This document shows, one piece after another, positions 61,048 through 64,000 of a DNA stretch of 64,000 nucleotides. This DNA is from Methylobacterium phyllostachyos. Its GTDB lineage: Bacteria; Pseudomonadota; Alphaproteobacteria; Rhizobiales; Beijerinckiaceae. The stretch is from the NCBI RefSeq assembly GCF_900103445.1, contig NZ_FNHS01000014.1, positions 1-64,000 on the forward strand, in the 5' to 3' direction. Position numbers and translations under genes: made by a program. Position 1 is the first letter of the stretch. Each line of letters starts with the position of its first letter. The notes beneath the pieces were generated by a model. The model made no database searches, had not been told where the DNA came from, and was given only the letters and a program-made list of their open reading frames with translations.

Positions 61048-61194
61048 GGGGGTAAAACGCTCTCGTCCGGTCGCTGGTATCCAGCGCTTCCCTGCTGGAT
61101 CGGCGGAGGGCCACATGTTCGCAATCGAGGAAGGCGATCGGTCTGCCGTGCGCGGTCATCGGCCGCCGACCCTCGCGGGCGATGCCGATATCGT

Positions 61195-61734
61195 TCAGAA
61201 GGGGGTTTCGAAGTCGTCGAGGCGCGGGTGGGTGCGGTCCCGCTGCGACAGGATCGGGTCCGCGATCTGCCAGTCGAACCCGAAGCTGTCATAGGCGATA
61301 CCCGCATCGGCCTCGGGGGCGTGAACCGACGTTACGAGGTAGAGCAGCGTCGCCTCGTCGGAGCGTACGGCAAATCCGTGGGCGCAACCCTCCGGGATGT
61401 AGACCCCCGTCGGCGTGCCGCCGTCAAGTTCGAAGGCGACCGCACGCTTGTAGCTGGGCGAGTCCCGGCGCAGATCGAGGACGACGTCGGTCACGGTGCC
61501 GGTCAGGCACCAGACAAGCTTGGCGTGCTGGTGCGGCGGCATCTGGAAATGCATGCCGCGGATGACGTCCCGCCTCGATGTTGAACTGTAGATCTCCGAA
61601 AAATCGGTTCGCAGCCCCGACCCGGTCAGGCTCGGCGCATGCATCAACTTGTGAAAGCTGCCGCGCGGATCCTGGCCGCCCGGCGCACGGAGGGAGAAAA
61701 CCCCTGGCATATCGCTCGGCTGGCTATCGAACAT
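61195..61734 (-). CDS. rfbC: RfbC-like sugar-nucleotide 3,5-epimerase
   Basis: The 179-residue product is a cupin epimerase: DPRGSFHKLMHAP, IRGMHFQMPPHQHAKLVW, GTVTDVVLDLRRDSPSY and PEGCAHGFAVRSD are family motifs with the catalytic His and Tyr region. In dTDP-rhamnose pathways it acts on dTDP sugars, but here its neighbours use CDP sugars, so a CDP-sugar 5-epimerase (AscE-like) is plausible. It starts in the reductase stop (TGATG). Confidence 0.9.
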   Translation of the reverse strand: MFDSQPSDMPGVFSLRAPGGQDPRGSFHKLMHAPSLTGSGLRTDFSEIYSSTSRRDVIRGMHFQMPPHQHAKLVWCLTGTVTDVVLDLRRDSPSYKRAVAFELDGGTPTGVYIPEGCAHGFAVRSDEATLLYLVTSVHAPEADAGIAYDSFGFDWQIADPILSQRDRTHPRLDDFETPF

Positions 61735-62645
61735 CAGGGTGTCTCGATGAGTTCGCTCAAGCCGCGATCCAGGCTCACGCCAGCGGACCAGCCGGGCAGA
61801 AGCGGCCCCTCCCAGGGGCGCATCACTTCCCGCGCCCGGTAAGGCCGCGCCCCCCAGAGTACCGGCACTGGACGCGCGCCGAGACGCTCGATCCGTGTCA
61901 CCAGCTCGCGCAGCGTCAGGGTCTCGGGTCCGCGCAGGGCAAAAGACGCGTGCGTCCCGGCAGGGGCACCGCGCAGCCTGTCCAGCGCGACCCGCACGCC
62001 GGACAGGACGTCGTCGACATGCAACAGGTTGATCCGCTGCTCACCCGGGGAAAGCGCGAGTTGCCGCCCTTCCGTCCGGGCTTGAAGCAGGGCCGATATG
62101 AGCTTTCCGCGGCGATCCTCCGGCCCATAGGTATCCGGAAGCTTCAGCGTCAGGATCGAGACGCCTTCGGCTTCGGCATAATAGGCGGCGATGTCTTCGA
62201 AAGCCTGCTTGGTCGCGGCGTAAAGCGTCGCCGGCTTGTAGTCGTCGCTCTCGAAATGTTGCCAGATCGTCCCGAAATTCACGAGGGCCCTGACACCGCA
62301 CCGCGCCATCGCGTCCAGAAGCTGCGTGCCGAATAACAGGTTGCTTTCGATCAGGGGGGCGACGTGTTCCGGTCCGTGTACGCCGACAAAGTGAGTCGCG
62401 GCATGGATCACGGCGTCGGGAGCGAAAGCCCGCACCAGCCCATGGAGATCGCTGGTCGAGCCGTCGTGGCGCAGGATCGTCGCGCGCGGATCGAGACAAT
62501 CGGCCGACGACCCCGCCCGTAGCAGGGCTCCGACAGAGAAGCCCGCATCCGCGAACCCACGCGCCAGGCGACCGCCGACGAAGCCGGTCGCGCCGGTGAT
62601 GAGCAGGCGTCCGGACGACCGGGATAAGTCTACCACGTCTTCCAC
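61734..62645 (-). CDS. NAD(P)-dependent sugar-nucleotide reductase
   Basis: The 303-residue extended-SDR protein has GATGFVGGRLARGFADAGF at the N-terminus and the catalytic YAATK near residue 141. It belongs to the family of the reductases that finish CDP-3,6-dideoxyhexoses (RfbJ, AscF, paratose synthase) or 4-keto sugars. Which product it makes cannot be told. The start is a GTG overlapping the rfbF end by 16 bases; the next gene starts in its stop. Confidence 0.88.
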   Translation of the reverse strand: MEDVVDLSRSSGRLLITGATGFVGGRLARGFADAGFSVGALLRAGSSADCLDPRATILRHDGSTSDLHGLVRAFAPDAVIHAATHFVGVHGPEHVAPLIESNLLFGTQLLDAMARCGVRALVNFGTIWQHFESDDYKPATLYAATKQAFEDIAAYYAEAEGVSILTLKLPDTYGPEDRRGKLISALLQARTEGRQLALSPGEQRINLLHVDDVLSGVRVALDRLRGAPAGTHASFALRGPETLTLRELVTRIERLGARPVPVLWGARPYRAREVMRPWEGPLLPGWSAGVSLDRGLSELIETP

Positions 62646-63400
62646 GGCGCGCGTCCCGACGCCCAGAGCGCCTCGAGATTCATCTTGTCTCGCAGGGTGT
62701 CCATCGCCTGCCAGAAGCCGTCATGAACGAAGGCCTGCAATTCACCGGCCTGCGCCAAGCTTTCGAGGGGTTCGCGCTCCCAGATTGTCTCGTCGCCCGC
62801 GATCGTGTCGATGACCGACGGCGCGAGCAGGAAGAAGCCTCCGTTGATCCACCCGCCTTCGTTGTCGGGCTTCTCCTCGAAGGCGGTGACCTGAGTGCCG
62901 TCGAGGGACAGGTAGCCGAAGCGCTTATCCGGTCTCACGGCCGTCACCGTCGCGCGCTTGCCGTGGGCGCGGTGGAAGTCGATTTGCGCGGTGAAATCGA
63001 TGTCGCTGACGCCGTCCCCATAGGTGAACGCGAAGAACTCCTCATCCTCGAGGTGGTGGCGAATGCGCTTCAGGCGACCGCCGGTCATGCTGTGCTCGCC
63101 CGTATCCACCAGCGTGACCGTCCAGGGCTCGGCCGTCTTGCGGTGGATCTCCATGCGGTTCTCGGCGATCTTCAGCGTGACATCGCTCATGTGCAGGAAG
63201 TAGTTCGAAAAATACTCCTTGATGACGTAACCCTTGTACCCGAGGCAGATCACGAAATCATTGATGCCGTGCCGGCTGTAGCCCTTCATGATGTGCCACA
63301 GCATCGGGCGGCCACCGATCTCGACCATCGGCTTCGGCCGCGTGGCGGTCTCCTCGGACAGGCGCGTGCCCAGGCCGCCGGCGAGAATGACGGCCTTCAT
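62630..63400 (-). CDS. rfbF: Glucose-1-phosphate cytidylyltransferase
   Basis: RfbF (256 residues) makes CDP-glucose, the first step of CDP-dideoxyhexose synthesis. MKAVILAGGLGTRLSEETATRPKPM holds the nucleotidyltransferase signature; EIGGRPMLWHIMKGYSRHGI and FAFTYGDGVSDIDF are typical. It lies 52 bases after rfbG and overlaps the next gene by 16 bases. Confidence 0.95.
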   Translation of the reverse strand: MKAVILAGGLGTRLSEETATRPKPMVEIGGRPMLWHIMKGYSRHGINDFVICLGYKGYVIKEYFSNYFLHMSDVTLKIAENRMEIHRKTAEPWTVTLVDTGEHSMTGGRLKRIRHHLEDEEFFAFTYGDGVSDIDFTAQIDFHRAHGKRATVTAVRPDKRFGYLSLDGTQVTAFEEKPDNEGGWINGGFFLLAPSVIDTIAGDETIWEREPLESLAQAGELQAFVHDGFWQAMDTLRDKMNLEALWASGRAPWKTW

Positions 63401-63452
63401 AGGCCGCTCCTGGGAGATTCGAGCCCGGGCCGGATCGTGCGCTGACGGGAAG

Positions 63453-64000
63453 TCATGCTAGAGCCTCGTCGTTGCGTGCATGGCTGTCAGTCCCGGCGAG
63501 GCGACGGTAGTCGGCGATCTGTGCCTCCACGAGCGCCCGCGCAGAGGCCGGGCGCTCGTGATAGCCGCGATACCAATCCATCGTCAGGCGCACCGTGTCC
63601 GCCAAGCTCAGCAGGGGCCGCCAGCCCAAGCCGGCCTCCGCCTTGGCCGCATCCAGCTTGAGGATGCCGGCCTCGCTCAGAGGCGACGCCTCGACGCGGA
63701 CCGCGATCGGGTCTCCGCCCCAGCGCGCGAGGGCCTGGTCGATCAGCTGCCGCACCGGAATCTCGTTGGCCCGGGCCGGCCCGAAATTCCAGGCACCGAC
63801 GGCCGCATCGTCGGCGGCGAGGAGGCGTTCCCCGAGCAGAAGGTAGCCGTGCAGGAGTTCGAGCACATGCTGCCAAGGCCTGACCGCTGCCGGGTGGCGC
63901 AACACGAGCGGTGAACGGGCCTGGATCGCGCGGACCAGATCGGGGACGATGCGATCGTCGGACCAGTCACCACCACCGATCACGTTGCCGCCGCGCGCCG
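63453..64000 (-). CDS. rfbG: CDP-glucose 4,6-dehydratase, C-terminal part
   Basis: The gene is cut by the right edge; about 180 C-terminal residues are visible, beginning ARGGNVIGGGDWSDDRIVPD. The RPWQHVLELLHGYLLLGERL and AWNFGPARANEIPV blocks are typical of RfbG, which makes CDP-4-keto-6-deoxyglucose with a bound NAD+. The Rossmann half lies outside the window. It is the first visible gene of the cluster. Confidence 0.92.
   Translation of the reverse strand, partial: ARGGNVIGGGDWSDDRIVPDLVRAIQARSPLVLRHPAAVRPWQHVLELLHGYLLLGERLLAADDAAVGAWNFGPARANEIPVRQLIDQALARWGGDPIAVRVEASPLSEAGILKLDAAKAEAGLGWRPLLSLADTVRLTMDWYRGYHERPASARALVEAQIADYRRLAGTDSHARNDEALA

Overview
The window looks like a chromosomal segment of a high-GC alphaproteobacterium of the Methylobacterium/Methylorubrum type. 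The evidence is the family-level look of the proteins, a CckA/CtrA-type regulatory layer (cckA plus TTAA-N7-TTAA sites at flagellar genes), a GTAC/GTTC-N7-GTTC LexA-like box before recA, and the yajC-secD-secF and serS-surE-pcm groups typical of the class. The genus is my inference; the class is well supported. I see no phage, no insertion sequence and no CRISPR array.

Region 1 (1-5450, +): the end of tuf, then the S10 ribosomal operon rpsJ-rplC-rplD-rplW-rplB-rpsS-rplV-rpsC-rplP-rpmC-rpsQ. It stops after rpsQ at a stem-loop zone instead of running on into rplN. Region 2 (5884-10619, -): a small lipoprotein, recA with a LexA-like box and a clear terminator, and the hybrid kinase cckA. Region 3 (11503-17511): a flagellar export/rod operon flgB-flgC-fliE-fliQ-fliR-flhB on the minus strand, a secreted protein, a FliO-like membrane protein and a 76-residue protein. 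CtrA-type boxes lie before flgB and the fliO-like gene, and a near-match before the 76-residue gene. Region 4 (17534-25752): an MFS transporter, then dnaN-parD-parE-recF with a toxin-antitoxin pair set inside the replication/repair operon, a chemoreceptor, a VOC protein, a histidine phosphatase and an uncharacterised protein.

Region 5 (25814-40626) is rich in transport: a NicO-type metal exporter with its DUF1007 partner, an NmrA-like reductase, dctA followed by a solitary amino-acid-type binding protein, a complete branched-chain amino acid ABC system (livHMGF, a small membrane protein and the binding protein), and a glutamate/aspartate ABC system (gltI-J-K-L) with a long palindromic element between gltI and gltJ. 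Region 6 (41015-49885) holds secreted and envelope genes: a Cys-containing secreted protein, RNase T2, rlmJ, a beta-barrel porin, a protein with a five-copy pentapeptide repeat, a GNAT acetyltransferase, a LysM/degenerate-M23 lipoprotein, two YidB-like proteins around a tiny secreted protein, and an Asp-nucleophile alpha/beta hydrolase.

Region 7 (50018-59401): yajC-secD-secF, an Mth938-domain protein and a squalene/phytoene-synthase-fold protein on the plus strand; serS-surE-pcm on the minus strand; SnoaL-like and OsmC-like genes; and a DUF815 ATPase. In many alphaproteobacteria the sec, surE and LysM/M23 genes form one cluster; here it is split and partly inverted. Region 8 (59725-64000, -): a sugar-nucleotide cluster, rfbG (cut by the window edge)-rfbF-reductase-rfbC-like epimerase-rfbH, consistent with a CDP-3,6-dideoxyhexose such as ascarylose for a surface polysaccharide.
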